From: Zetaproteobacteria bacterium
Lineage (GTDB): Bacteria > Pseudomonadota > Zetaproteobacteria > Mariprofundales > Mariprofundaceae
Length of the DNA: 21,161 nucleotides
Assembly: GCA_021545665.1 (NCBI GenBank)
Contig: JAJRTX010000087.1
Span: forward strand, 1 to 21,161
Direction: 5' to 3'
A program made the translations under genes and the position numbers. Shown in pieces: positions 12,724 through 21,161 of the stretch. The notes beneath the pieces are model-generated. The model searched no databases. It was given only the letters and a program-made list of their open reading frames with translations, and was not told the DNA's origin. The number at the start of each line of letters is the position of its first letter. Position 1 is the first letter of the stretch.

Positions 12724-14577
12724 ATGTTTCCTGAAACAGTTACACCAACAACCACTTTTGTTATAGCCGTCCTGATTGCTACATCAGCGCAAATGGTAGC
12801 AAGCCGCTTTCGCTTTCCACCCATACTATTGTGGTTGCTTGCCGGCATGGCACTTGGCCCGTTTGGACTACATGCACTGCATATAGAAACCATCAAACCT
12901 GCCTTACATACCCTGATCGAACTGGGGCTTGCTATTATTCTGTTTGAAGGTGGCCTGAACCTGAATCTGAAAGCCCTTCGCAAGAACGGCTGGGTAGTGG
13001 GACGTCTGGTTGTCTTTGGTCCTTTACTGACCACTCTGATTGGAGGGGCTGCAGCACATTTTGTTGCCGGTTTGAACTGGCCTCTGGCTCTGCTACTGGG
13101 TGCCCTTGTCTCAGTTGGCGGCCCTTCTGTAATCCTGCCATTACTTCAGCAATTGCGATTGGGACGCCATATCTCCCAGGTGTTAACAGCTGAAGCCATG
13201 TTGATCGATGTTATCGGTGCCATTCTGGCCATTGTCATGTTGCAATTTGCTTTGACACCGGACATGTCAGTTACAACATTTGCTCAGGATATTATTGAGA
13301 AGATTGCTGTTGGTGCCGCCATAGGCATGGCAGGTGGCCGTTTACTTCCCCTCATACTGGCAAGCAAATGGGCAAGAGACATTGAAATCCGGACTATCGT
13401 AACACTAACATCGGCTTGGGGCCTTTTCCTGCTGGCCGACAGTATCAGTTCACAGGCTGGTCTTCTCACCATGCTAATGATGGGAGCAACGCTGCAACGC
13501 ATGGAGATCCCGGATCTTCAACGGCTTAAGCATTTTAAGGGCAGCCTCTCAATGCTGCTTATTTCAGTCTTGTTTGTTTTGCTGGCAGGGCAGCTGGATT
13601 TAGGTCTTATGTATGACTATCTGTGGCAAGGGCTGGTTATTTTCTTTATCCTGGCACTGTTTGCCCGACCATTGATTGCGCTGCTGTCCACACTGGGCAG
13701 CCGCCTGTCACGCAATGAAAGCGCCTATCTGGCTACCATGGCACCACGTGGTGTAATCGCAGCTGCAATTACATCCCTGTTCGCTCTGATTCTGCAGGAA
13801 AACGGCCATGAACAAAGTGAAATGATGATGGCGCTGGCCTATATCATTATTATTGCCTCTATACTCAGCTACAGCCTGCTGGCCAAACCACTCAAGAAAT
13901 TTCTCGCTATTGATGGGGGAGATGAACGTTCGGTTCTGATTATTGGCGGGGGACAGATCGGAGCCGAACTTGGACGGGCACTGGGTGAAGACCGTGAAGT
14001 AAGGTTTCTTGATCTTAACTCTGAAGTTGTCACCCGCCTTAAACATTCCGGTTATTATGCCATATGCGGCAATGCACTGGATCCGTTTTACTGGGAACTC
14101 GTTCATGCGGAGGAAATAGGCAGTGCCGTAATTATGACTGGTTCATCCGATCACAATCTTCATATTGCCCGTCTGGCACATGATAATTTTCATATCCCGG
14201 CCATCTATATCGCCTTGCAGGAAGACGATGAGGAAAAACACGCCAGCCTGATTCACCAATTGCAAACAAGGCGGTTGTTTGCCAAACCATATAACTACAC
14301 GTACTGGAACGATCAGGCCTATCGTAAACGCCTGCTTTATGAATCACGTTATATCGATCCGGATTCACCACTGATAGGTCATCGCATGACTGATGTGCGA
14401 ATTCTGCATGGTATACAACCCATCACCATTGTCCGGAATGGTCAGAGTCATATTCCACACAATGACCTTCAATTCATGGCCGGTGATGAGATAAAAATGC
14501 TGGTTCGACCTGAACGTATTCAGGAGGGACAACCTCTGGTTCTACCGCCGGCATCAAACAAAAAATCCCCATTCTGA
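12724..14577 (+). CDS. Cation:proton antiporter (CPA family) with RCK domain
   Basis: 617 aa. Residues 1-395 form about 12-13 membrane segments with CPA motifs: ILFEGGLNL (72-80), the conserved acidic site AEAMLID (Asp162) and APRGVIAAA (340-348). The usual Asn-Asp pair of NhaP-type exchangers is Ile-Asp here. Residues 401-520 are a Rossmann RCK (TrkA-N) domain with GGGQIG (408-413), and the C-terminus resembles TrkA-C. Such proteins exchange Na+ or K+ for H+ under nucleotide control; ion choice cannot be read from sequence. The start has a poor ribosome binding site. gluQ follows after 15 bp. Confidence 0.9.
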   Translation: MFPETVTPTTTFVIAVLIATSAQMVASRFRFPPILLWLLAGMALGPFGLHALHIETIKPALHTLIELGLAIILFEGGLNLNLKALRKNGWVVGRLVVFGPLLTTLIGGAAAHFVAGLNWPLALLLGALVSVGGPSVILPLLQQLRLGRHISQVLTAEAMLIDVIGAILAIVMLQFALTPDMSVTTFAQDIIEKIAVGAAIGMAGGRLLPLILASKWARDIEIRTIVTLTSAWGLFLLADSISSQAGLLTMLMMGATLQRMEIPDLQRLKHFKGSLSMLLISVLFVLLAGQLDLGLMYDYLWQGLVIFFILALFARPLIALLSTLGSRLSRNESAYLATMAPRGVIAAAITSLFALILQENGHEQSEMMMALAYIIIIASILSYSLLAKPLKKFLAIDGGDERSVLIIGGGQIGAELGRALGEDREVRFLDLNSEVVTRLKHSGYYAICGNALDPFYWELVHAEEIGSAVIMTGSSDHNLHIARLAHDNFHIPAIYIALQEDDEEKHASLIHQLQTRRLFAKPYNYTYWNDQAYRKRLLYESRYIDPDSPLIGHRMTDVRILHGIQPITIVRNGQSHIPHNDLQFMAGDEIKMLVRPERIQEGQPLVLPPASNKKSPF

Positions 14578-14592
14578 AGAGCAGCTGAACAG

Positions 14593-15498
14593 ATGCAGCT
14601 GCGCACCCGCTTTGCCCCCAGTCCAACTGGCCTGTTGCATGTCGGCAATGCATATTCAGCATTATACTGTGCTAATTGGGCTAAAAAAAATCAGGCTGAA
14701 CTTCTGTTACGCATTGAAGATATTGACCATAAACGCTGCCATAGCGAATTTACAACAGCCATCCTCGAAGACCTGCAATGGCTGGGACTACACTGGCCTG
14801 ATCCTGTCCGCCAACAAAGCCGACATCTTATGGAATACGGGCAGGCTATTAAGAAATTACGCGATATGGATATGATTTACCCTTGCTTTTGTTCGCGTAA
14901 AAGCATTCGACTTGAAATGGAGCATATGGGTATGGCTCCCCATGCTGAGGATAGAACAGCATTGTACCCCGGAATTTGTCGGGAATTGAGCCTGCATGAG
15001 CAGGAAGAACGCATGTTGAATGAAGCCTTCGCATGGCGAATAGATATCCGGAAAGCTCTCGATAGTTGTGCCGGGAACCTTTACTGGACGGATGATTCAG
15101 GCAATACATATGCTGTGCAGATCAGCCATGATGTGATCATTGGTCGCAAGGATATATCCTTCAGCTACCATCTTTCTGTTGTTATAGATGATGCAGCTCA
15201 GAATATTTCACATGTGATCCGGGGTGAAGATATTCGGGGCAGTACAAGCATCCATTGTCTATTGCAAAAACTGCTCGGTCTCTACCAGCCAACTTACATT
15301 CATCATCCCTTGCTTTGCAGTACTGATGGAGAAAGACTTGCCAAACGCTACGGGGCAACGACACTTCGCAGCCTGCGTGAAGCAGGTGTAAACCCGAAAA
15401 AACTGCAGGACTATTTATTTCATCGCCAAAATTTAATCTGGTCATTTGAGCAAAATGATAATACAACGATCCTGAACCAGCTCGGTGGGAAATCATAG
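14593..15498 (+). CDS. gluQ: Glutamyl-Q tRNA(Asp) synthetase
   Basis: 301 aa, the size of a GluRS catalytic domain without anticodon-binding domain. The signature RFAPSPTGLLHVGNA (6-20) is the HIGH region, and RLAKR (248-252) the KMSKS-like motif. Zinc ligands are suggested by CFC (98-100) and YPGIC (125-129). The enzyme activates glutamate and attaches it to queuosine at the wobble position of tRNA(Asp). IRGEDIRGST and VVIDDAAQNISHV are typical of the family. It sits between the antiporter gene and cysM, all on the plus strand with gaps of 15 and 14 bp, so co-transcription is likely. Confidence 0.95.
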   Translation: MQLRTRFAPSPTGLLHVGNAYSALYCANWAKKNQAELLLRIEDIDHKRCHSEFTTAILEDLQWLGLHWPDPVRQQSRHLMEYGQAIKKLRDMDMIYPCFCSRKSIRLEMEHMGMAPHAEDRTALYPGICRELSLHEQEERMLNEAFAWRIDIRKALDSCAGNLYWTDDSGNTYAVQISHDVIIGRKDISFSYHLSVVIDDAAQNISHVIRGEDIRGSTSIHCLLQKLLGLYQPTYIHHPLLCSTDGERLAKRYGATTLRSLREAGVNPKKLQDYLFHRQNLIWSFEQNDNTTILNQLGGKS

Positions 15499-15512
15499 AA
15501 ACCCTGAGTAAA

Positions 15513-16478
15513 GTGAATATAGCAAAGGCGGTAGAATTGACAGCACTTCTCGACTTAATCGGCAACACGCCCATGGTTCAACTTCAAAAAATCACCAGCC
15601 ATTTGCCGGAAAATATTCGTATCCATGCAAAGCTTGAGCGTTTTAATCCTGGCGGCTCGGTAAAAGACAGGCCTGCGTTATGGATGATTCGTGAAGGGCT
15701 GGAAAATGGACAACTTAAGAAAGGTAAAATTATTCTCGACTCAACCAGTGGTAATACCGGCATTGCTCTGGCGATGATTGGATCCTGCATGGGTTTTCGT
15801 GTTCGTCTGGTCTTGCCCGGTAATGTATCGGATGAACGTAAACGTATCTGTCGGGCCTTTGGTGCCGAGCTTATTTTTTCCGACCCGCTGGAAGGGTCTG
15901 ATGGAGCCATTATTGTTGCCCGTCACCTTTACGAGGAAAATCCGGAGCTTTATTTTAAACCGGATCAATATAATAACCCGGCTAATCCCCGTGCTCACGA
16001 AGAATCCACAGGACCTGAAATCTGGCGCGACACGAAAGGTAGAATAAGCCATTTTATAGCCTCGCTTGGTACTTCAGGCACATTGGTTGGAACCGGACGT
16101 TATTTGAAAAGAATGAATGCCGATGTGCAGATCATTGCTGCCGAACCTGATTCACCATTCCACGGTATAGAAGGCCTGAAACACATTGAATCAAGCATTG
16201 TGCCGGGCATTTATGATGCCAGCATACACGATGAAAAAATCGGCATTAACACCGATATAGCCTATGATTATACGCAACAACTGGCATTAGAAGAAGGCCT
16301 TCTTTCCGGTCAGTCTTGTGGTTGTGCGCTGGCAGCGGCTCTGAATGTGGCTGAAAGACTGGCCGAAGCAGATAAGCCAGGCGAAATTGTGACCATTTTC
16401 CCGGATGGCGGCGAAAAATATCTCAGCACTCCTGTTTTCGCCGACAGTGACCGGGTTAACTTCGGAGAAGGCATATAA
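15513..16478 (+). CDS. cysM: Cysteine synthase (CysM-type, PLP enzyme)
   Basis: 321 aa. It makes cysteine from O-acetylserine and sulfide or thiosulfate. The PLP lysine is Lys51 in NPGGSVKDR, and the substrate loop is TSGNTGIALAM (78-88). YNNPANPRAHEESTGPEIW and the phosphate-binding GTSGTLVGTGR loop are as in CysM rather than CysK. The start is a GTG at 15513, 14 bp after gluQ; no strong ribosome binding site is visible. The C-terminus (SGQSCGCALAAALN, FPDGGEKYLST) is complete. A CysO-type alternative substrate cannot be excluded. Confidence 0.92.
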   Translation: MNIAKAVELTALLDLIGNTPMVQLQKITSHLPENIRIHAKLERFNPGGSVKDRPALWMIREGLENGQLKKGKIILDSTSGNTGIALAMIGSCMGFRVRLVLPGNVSDERKRICRAFGAELIFSDPLEGSDGAIIVARHLYEENPELYFKPDQYNNPANPRAHEESTGPEIWRDTKGRISHFIASLGTSGTLVGTGRYLKRMNADVQIIAAEPDSPFHGIEGLKHIESSIVPGIYDASIHDEKIGINTDIAYDYTQQLALEEGLLSGQSCGCALAAALNVAERLAEADKPGEIVTIFPDGGEKYLSTPVFADSDRVNFGEGI

Positions 16479-16590
16479 CCGGGCTTATTCATAAATCAGG
16501 TTATATATTGACTATACTCAGACTGGCTCTTGGCCAGCCTCCCCGTTAGAGTCATTGCAATATCCTTTATAATATAAGGAGGTATGAACC

Positions 16591-16728
16591 ATGCGTTTTG
16601 CCATAGCTTTGATTGTATCACTCTTTCTACTTTCATCTTGTGCCACAATGGAATCTGCCTGGGACACCAGTGCAGGCTGGGTAACGGGTGAAGATGCAGA
16701 CAGCAGCAAAAACTCAGGTAAAGAATAG
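16591..16728 (+). CDS. Very small lipoprotein (45 aa)
   Basis: MRFAIALIVSLFLLSSC is a lipoprotein signal with lipobox LSSC (Cys17), followed by ATMESAWDTSAGWVTG and an acidic/Lys tail of 28 mature residues in total. A strong AGGAGG (16577-16582) is 8 nt from the ATG at 16591. A nearer ATG at 16584 is out of frame and only 1 nt from the AGGAGG. The gene lies 112 bp after cysM and faces the 3' end of hisS. No family recognised; it resembles small entericidin-like or stress lipoproteins only in size. Confidence 0.7.
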   Translation: MRFAIALIVSLFLLSSCATMESAWDTSAGWVTGEDADSSKNSGKE

Positions 16729-16794
16729 CGTTAAATAACCGCTGCCAGATGCCGGACTGTTACCGGCTATCATAATTCTCACACCTGAAGGTGT

Positions 16795-18033
16795 TTACAC
16801 CAGCTTCTCTATAAGTGCTGAGATTGCGAATTGGCTCTGTTCACCGCTCATCATATCCTTGAGTGTCAGTTGGGCTGCATGCATTTCATCTTCGCCAATG
16901 ACAACAACAAATCTGGCTCCCTCCCTGTCTGCCATCTTAAACTGGCGTCTGGCACTGCCTCCACCACAAAATACAACCGAAAGACCAGCTGATCTCAATA
17001 TAGCAGCCTGTTGTAACGCATAAACCAATACAGACGCACCGATGGCAACCATTGCAATTTCCGGCCCTGGGTTCTCATTGTTATCAAGCAGCATTGCCAG
17101 GCGCTCAATACCAGCGGCAAAACCAATTGCCGGCGTAGCAGGGCCACCCAATTCCTGAACCAGACCATCGTAACGCCCACCTGCCAGCACTGTGCCCTGT
17201 GCACCCAACTGATCAGTAACCACCTCAAAGGCCGTGCGATTGTAATAATCAAGACCACGAACAATGCGTGGGCTCACATCATAAGGAACTTCCAGTACAT
17301 CCAGCCCTTGCCTTAGGCCATTGAAATGAGCCTCACATTTTTCACACAAATGACCTTCCATTTCCGGAACATCCACCAACTCTTTCTGGCAACTTTCCAA
17401 CTTGCAATCAAGTACGCGCAATGGATTTTTCTCAACACGTTCTTTGCAGGTGTCACATAGTTTTTCAATTCTGGTTTTCAGGTAGGCAACCAACATATTA
17501 CGATATGCGGGGCGACATTCAGGACAGCCCAGGGAATTAATCTCAAGTCGTAATTCTGCAATGCCCAACTCAAATAAAAAGGCATGTGCCATAGCCAGAA
17601 CTTCGGCATCTTCAACTGGGCCGGCCACACCAAATGTTTCCACACCAATCTGCTGGAATTGCCTCAATCTGCCCTTTTGCGGTCGTTCACGGCGAAACAT
17701 TGGCCCGATATAATACCAGCGCTGAGCTCCTGCTCTTGTTAATCCTCCCTGCAAATAAGCCCGCACTGCACCAGCCGTACCTTCCGGTCGCAAACAGATT
17801 TGATCCCCTCCCTGATCTGTAAAAGCATACATTTCCTTGGAAACAATATCAGTCTCTTCACCGATACTACGGACAAAAAGTTCTGTCGGCTCCAATATAG
17901 GCAAACGAACCTCAGAGTATGCATAACGGGAGAAAATTTTGCGTGCTGCCTGCTCTACCTGCTGCCAGCATCTGACCTCATCAGGCAATCCGTCATGAAT
18001 CCCCCGAATACTTTGCAGACTTTTTCCAGCCAT
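16795..18033 (-). CDS. hisS: Histidyl-tRNA synthetase
   Basis: 412 aa class II synthetase that charges tRNA(His). It starts with SIRGIHDGLP. Motif 1 is around YSEVRLPILEPTELF, motif 2 is MFRRERPQKGRLRQFQQ, and the histidine-specific motifs are RGLDYYNRTAFE and LAGGRYDGL. Four Cys pairs (CPEC, CDTC, CKLESC, CEKC) in the insertion are as in many bacterial HisRS. The C-terminal anticodon-binding domain ends at ALIEKLV. ispG lies upstream on the same strand, the usual bacterial neighbour, with a 160-bp MITE-like element in between. Confidence 0.97.
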   Translation of the reverse strand: MAGKSLQSIRGIHDGLPDEVRCWQQVEQAARKIFSRYAYSEVRLPILEPTELFVRSIGEETDIVSKEMYAFTDQGGDQICLRPEGTAGAVRAYLQGGLTRAGAQRWYYIGPMFRRERPQKGRLRQFQQIGVETFGVAGPVEDAEVLAMAHAFLFELGIAELRLEINSLGCPECRPAYRNMLVAYLKTRIEKLCDTCKERVEKNPLRVLDCKLESCQKELVDVPEMEGHLCEKCEAHFNGLRQGLDVLEVPYDVSPRIVRGLDYYNRTAFEVVTDQLGAQGTVLAGGRYDGLVQELGGPATPAIGFAAGIERLAMLLDNNENPGPEIAMVAIGASVLVYALQQAAILRSAGLSVVFCGGGSARRQFKMADREGARFVVVIGEDEMHAAQLTLKDMMSGEQSQFAISALIEKLV

Positions 18034-18050
18034 ATTTACCTACCCTCTAA

Positions 18051-18210
18051 CCCGGACTATTCATGAATACTGCTGTGCTCTCACTGGTTCATTTATCCGC
18101 AACGAACTTTTTCTCAGTCGTCCGTAAGCATAGCTACGATCTTCATCGAAAAAATCCGTTGCAAATAAATGCCCTGCGCGATCATCACGCCGATTCATAA
18201 ATAGTCCGGG
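18051..18210. mobile_element. MITE-like palindromic element, 160 bp, between ispG and hisS
   Basis: Ends CCCGGACTATTCATGAAT (18051-18068) and ATTCATAAATAGTCCGGG (18193-18210) are inverted with one mismatch in 18. Inside, ATTTAT (18091-18096) pairs with ATAAAT (18165-18170), GCAACG (18099-18104) with CGTTGC (18157-18162), and T-rich with A-rich arms around an AGCATAGCTACG centre. The element could fold into one long hairpin in the ispG-hisS transcript. It has no coding capacity. Confidence 0.75.
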
Positions 18211-18275
18211 CTAATCTTTCTAATTGTATCAGTTTTGAAAAAACCGGCTTCTGAGAGGCTCCAACAACAGTTTTA

Positions 18276-19382
18276 TTAAATACTCTGGCCATCATCATGT
18301 TGTCTGATCACCTCCGCACGCTGCTCAATCTCCTCAGCCAGTAAATCGACTATTGCACTCGATTCCACTTTGTCAGCCTTTTTACCATCCCTGTACATCA
18401 AATGAGTCGGATACCCTCCGGTTATGCCCATATGTGCCTCTTTGGCCTCTCCCGGCCCATTCACAACACAGCCAATAACAGCGACATCCATATTTTGATG
18501 AATATGTGCCACCCTTTCCTCCAGCTTCGAAACCACATCAATAACATCAAATTTTTGCCTTGCACAACTCGGACAGGCAATAAGATTTACACCTCGATGG
18601 CGTAAGCCTAATGATTTCAGTACTTCAAAACCTACACGCACCTCTTCTTCGGGTGCTGCAGCCAGCGATACGCGAATAGTATCTCCGATGCCATCCACCA
18701 GAAGCAAACCCAGACCAATGGATGATTTTACCGTTCCGCCAAACAGGCTGCCTGATTCTGTAATACCCAGATGAAATGGATAATCAACCAGCTTAGCCAG
18801 CTTACGATATGCAGTCACTGTCATCGGAATATTGCTGGCTTTCAATGAAACTTTGATATCATTGAAATTCATCTCTTCAAGAATATGAATATGATTTAAT
18901 GCCGATTCCACCATGACATCAGCACATGGCTCGCCATATTTCTCATTTAACTCATTCTCCAGTGAACCGGCATTAACACCGATACGAATCGAAACATCTC
19001 TTTCACTGGCAGCTTTCACCACTCGCTCAACGCGTTCCCGTCCACCGATATTTCCCGGATTCAAACGTAAGCCATGCACGCCGGCATCCAGTGAAGCCAA
19101 TGCCATTTTATAACTGAAATGTATATCAGCAATAACCGGCACATTAACCTGCGCCAGAATTTCCGGCATCGCTGCAGCCGAATCAGGATCAGGAACCGAC
19201 ACGCGCACAATATCAGCTCCGGCAAGTTCCAGCCGATGAATCTGGCCTACTGTGGCATCGATATCTGAAGTCAGCGTGTTGGTCATCGATTGCACTGCGA
19301 CAGGCGCATCTCCACCAACAGCAACATTCCCAACCATTATCTTTCGCGTTGTTCTGCGCGACAATACAATTGCATCATGCAT
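18276..19382 (-). CDS. ispG: 4-hydroxy-3-methylbut-2-enyl diphosphate synthase
   Basis: 368 aa, typical length. It catalyses the seventh step of the MEP isoprenoid pathway using a [4Fe-4S] cluster. Cluster ligands are Cys270 and Cys273 (CPSC) and Cys305 with Glu312 (GCVVNGPGE). The N-terminal TIM barrel carries [23 protein letters not shown] and LRLNPGNIG. The ATG at 19382 follows AAGGA and lies 2 bp past the stop of the upstream lipoprotein gene. hisS follows on the same strand. Confidence 0.97.
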   Translation of the reverse strand: MHDAIVLSRRTTRKIMVGNVAVGGDAPVAVQSMTNTLTSDIDATVGQIHRLELAGADIVRVSVPDPDSAAAMPEILAQVNVPVIADIHFSYKMALASLDAGVHGLRLNPGNIGGRERVERVVKAASERDVSIRIGVNAGSLENELNEKYGEPCADVMVESALNHIHILEEMNFNDIKVSLKASNIPMTVTAYRKLAKLVDYPFHLGITESGSLFGGTVKSSIGLGLLLVDGIGDTIRVSLAAAPEEEVRVGFEVLKSLGLRHRGVNLIACPSCARQKFDVIDVVSKLEERVAHIHQNMDVAVIGCVVNGPGEAKEAHMGITGGYPTHLMYRDGKKADKVESSAIVDLLAEEIEQRAEVIRQHDDGQSI

Positions 19383-19384
19383 AT

Positions 19385-20617
19385 TTATTCCTTGACGACT
19401 GCGGGTTTTTCATCCCCTGCCTGACGTAGCAAAGTCAAACGCTCCTTTAATTGGCGGGCACGACGAAGAGCTTCTACATATTCTTTTTCTTCCGGCATCA
19501 GAGAAACTGCTTCAGCCCAGAGATGAATCGCACGATCAAGACGCTCCTGACGAAATGCAGCTCCACCTCTGGCAAAAAGGTCGGCTGCTCTTTTTTCAAT
19601 TTCCATTTGAACTGTTGCCAACAATCTGGAAGCGCCTTTACCTCCTTCACGTCGATATACCTGAGCATAATTTTTGGCTTTTAACAAATCACCATGCTTC
19701 ATTATACGCTGAATCTGTTCCGTAGAAACCACATCAGGCATGATCACCCGCTTAGCCGACTTCTGATTCGCAGACGGCTTCCTTGAAACAGTTTTCTTCA
19801 TAATCTTCTTTTGCCTGAATGTCTTTTTTCTGGTTTTTTGTCTTGGTGGTGCTGTACCCGTAGCATTAACCGGAGGTATAGACAGCTGTTTTGGCATCGC
19901 ATCTCTGATCTCTTTCAATAGTATCTTGCCTCTATCTGAGTCAGGTTGCAGACGTAAATATGACTCGATATCGACATAGGCGATCTCAGGCATCTTCTTA
20001 CGAAAATAACGTTTTGCCTCGCGATATGTTCTGGCCGCCCTGTCATCCAGGTCATTTTCATACTGTTTCCGCTTGCGATAAAACACTTCATCTTTGGGAT
20101 TGGCTCCTTGCGGAGATTCATAGCGGTTCTGATTCATCAATAATACATAATCTTCCTGGCGACGCAGCTTAAGTAAAATATTGAGGCGCAGCTGACGCAG
20201 ATTATAATCCATTTGCAACCGTCTTTTTTCTATTATTTCAGGTTTGATGGTAAAATCTTTTGCCTGTTTATAGGCTGACAGAGCATCTGACCACAGCTTC
20301 TTTTTCTCAGCTCTTTTTGCCTGATCAAGAAAGTGTTCAAATAAACGCCTGCGTGCCGGCTCTATTTTTTCTCTCAGCAGCTTGTGCGCTATGGCATAGT
20401 CCTGGTTCGACTTTTCCATGGACAGAACCCTTGATCGCGCCTTCATGATTCTCCCATGTTCAAAATCATTTTTAACCATGGAATAAGAACTCGTAAAGCC
20501 TAAGGCTGCACTACTCTTCTTCAGAAACTCAACATGAGCCTTGCCTTTCCCCTGCCATGTCGTTGCGCAACCGGCCAACAACAAGAGACACAGGATATAC
20601 CCGATACAACGATTCAT
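19385..20617 (-). CDS. TPR-like lipoprotein (410 aa)
   Basis: The signal peptide [17 protein letters not shown] has lipobox LAGC with Cys17. The rest is mostly helical with repeated [15 protein letters not shown] and [20 protein letters not shown] helices that look like tetratricopeptide repeats. A basic linker (about residues 252-290: [20 protein letters not shown]) separates two repeat regions. Likely a periplasmic scaffold anchored in the outer membrane; no specific family recognised. The ATG lies 3 bp beyond the cyclase stop and ispG starts 2 bp after its own stop, so the three genes form a tight operon. Confidence 0.75.
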   Translation of the reverse strand: MNRCIGYILCLLLLAGCATTWQGKGKAHVEFLKKSSAALGFTSSYSMVKNDFEHGRIMKARSRVLSMEKSNQDYAIAHKLLREKIEPARRRLFEHFLDQAKRAEKKKLWSDALSAYKQAKDFTIKPEIIEKRRLQMDYNLRQLRLNILLKLRRQEDYVLLMNQNRYESPQGANPKDEVFYRKRKQYENDLDDRAARTYREAKRYFRKKMPEIAYVDIESYLRLQPDSDRGKILLKEIRDAMPKQLSIPPVNATGTAPPRQKTRKKTFRQKKIMKKTVSRKPSANQKSAKRVIMPDVVSTEQIQRIMKHGDLLKAKNYAQVYRREGGKGASRLLATVQMEIEKRAADLFARGGAAFRQERLDRAIHLWAEAVSLMPEEKEYVEALRRARQLKERLTLLRQAGDEKPAVVKE

Positions 20618-20620
20618 ATT

Positions 20621-21161
20621 CTAGATATCTCCGGAAATCTGATGAATATTCTCTGGCAGAATTTGTTCAAAAGCAAGATCTGCAGCATGTAAAATATTAC
20701 GCCGAACATCTGCATCTTCAGACCTGATCACTCCACATTCCATGGATTGGCTTACCCCTTTGATATCACGAACTCCAATACTGTCATATACAAAACCTTC
20801 ACCCAAACGATTGAACGTTGCCGAGGACATCACAACTTCACCACCCTCACCCAGCCCTCCCATTCGTGACGCAACATTAACTGTATCGCCCATCACTGTG
20901 TACTCCAGGCGTTTTGCAGCACCAATATTACAAACAATAGCCTGCCCACAATTAAGACCTATTCTGAATGAGATCGGTTCACCGTTGGTATGTAGCAATC
21001 CCAGCTCCTGGCACACCATATTCATTGCCAGACCGGCTTTGGCTGCATGACGGGCATGCAGGGGGTCTTCAACCGGATGATTGAACACGGCCATCAATGC
21101 ATCGCCAATATATTTATCCACATGCCCGCCATAATAGGTAATCACCCGATGAAATACCTCA
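20621..21161 (-). CDS. Class III adenylate/guanylate cyclase (C-terminal part; 5' end outside window)
   Basis: The window holds about 180 C-terminal residues; the gene continues past 21161. Motifs are YGGHVDKYIGDALMAVF with the second metal-binding Asp, FRIGLNCGQAIVCNIGAAKR, and LEYTVMGDTVNVASRM with the Asn and Arg that hold the transition state. This gives a CYCc/GGDEF-unrelated class III catalytic domain that converts ATP (or GTP) to a cyclic nucleotide. Substrate specificity residues are not conclusive. N-terminal sensor or membrane domains cannot be seen. It is the first visible gene of the cyclase, lipoprotein, ispG string. Confidence 0.9.
   Translation of the reverse strand, partial: EVFHRVITYYGGHVDKYIGDALMAVFNHPVEDPLHARHAAKAGLAMNMVCQELGLLHTNGEPISFRIGLNCGQAIVCNIGAAKRLEYTVMGDTVNVASRMGGLGEGGEVVMSSATFNRLGEGFVYDSIGVRDIKGVSQSMECGVIRSEDADVRRNILHAADLAFEQILPENIHQISGDI

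Noticed and set aside
16479..16496. Solo MITE end after cysM resembling the 18051 element
   Set aside because: Only about 14 of 18 bases match the terminal repeat and no partner end is seen nearby.
16568..16573. TATAAT as promoter of the small lipoprotein
   Set aside because: It is so close to the AGGAGG (16577) that the transcript would begin at or after the ribosome binding site, and no -35 is visible.
16781..16794. Terminator of hisS (ACACCT-GA-AGGTGT)
   Set aside because: The hairpin is perfect but short, abuts the stop codon and lacks a T-tract on either strand.
1..21161. tRNA, rRNA or CRISPR array
   Set aside because: No cloverleaf-like segments, rRNA-like blocks or regularly spaced repeats were seen on reading both strands; the only regular repeats are the three 12-mers and the IS end repeats.

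Overview
The window looks like a chromosomal segment of a Gram-negative proteobacterium. The evidence is several lipobox proteins, a glutamyl-Q tRNA(Asp) synthetase, a YajR-type MFS transporter, a bacterial-type IspG next to HisS, and a moderate GC content. I cannot fix the genus; a gamma- or zetaproteobacterium would fit. The window splits into an accessory island (about 1-8750) and an intact housekeeping block (about 8755-21161).

Accessory island, part 1 (1-6311, genes on the minus strand). Three different HigBA-type toxin-antitoxin modules alternate with copies or pieces of one gene. That gene encodes a membrane-anchored NERD nuclease-like domain with a C-terminal topoisomerase-type zinc finger. 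In the direction of transcription the order is: NERD-C (5' piece), TA3 (HigB plus HigA/ImmA fusion), NERD-D (very short 5' piece), a tiny lysine-rich protein, NERD-B (full length, one frameshift), TA2 (HigB-like plus HTH/ImmA fusion), DUF4160 remnant plus DUF2442, NERD-A 5' piece, TA1 (HigB plus HigA), NERD-A 3' piece, and an IS21-like transposon end at the window edge. NERD-A is thus split around TA1. NERD-A and NERD-C break at the same codon region and both run into the same 25-bp palindromic sequence. Each TA module has a palindromic operator in front of its toxin gene.

Accessory island, part 2 (6350-8750, plus strand). This part holds a small membrane-protein gene whose 3' end was replaced by a 169-bp MITE-like palindromic element, and two small lipoproteins. 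It also holds a Fic-family protein with a C-terminal winged helix and a badly degenerate Fic motif. Three copies of a 12-bp repeat precede the Fic gene, the last overlapping its start codon.

Housekeeping block. DUF4126 membrane protein, gpmI and yajR lie on the minus strand; yajR and gpmI overlap as TAATG. Divergently on the plus strand are a cation:proton antiporter with an RCK domain, gluQ, cysM and a 45-aa lipoprotein. Then on the minus strand come a class III nucleotide cyclase (cut by the window edge), a TPR-like lipoprotein, ispG and hisS, which look like one operon. A second MITE-like element (18051-18210) sits between ispG and hisS.

The most unusual feature is the TA/NERD mosaic. It resembles a gene-cassette array, but I saw no integron attachment sites, so the NERD fragments or the palindromes beside them may be the recombination substrates.
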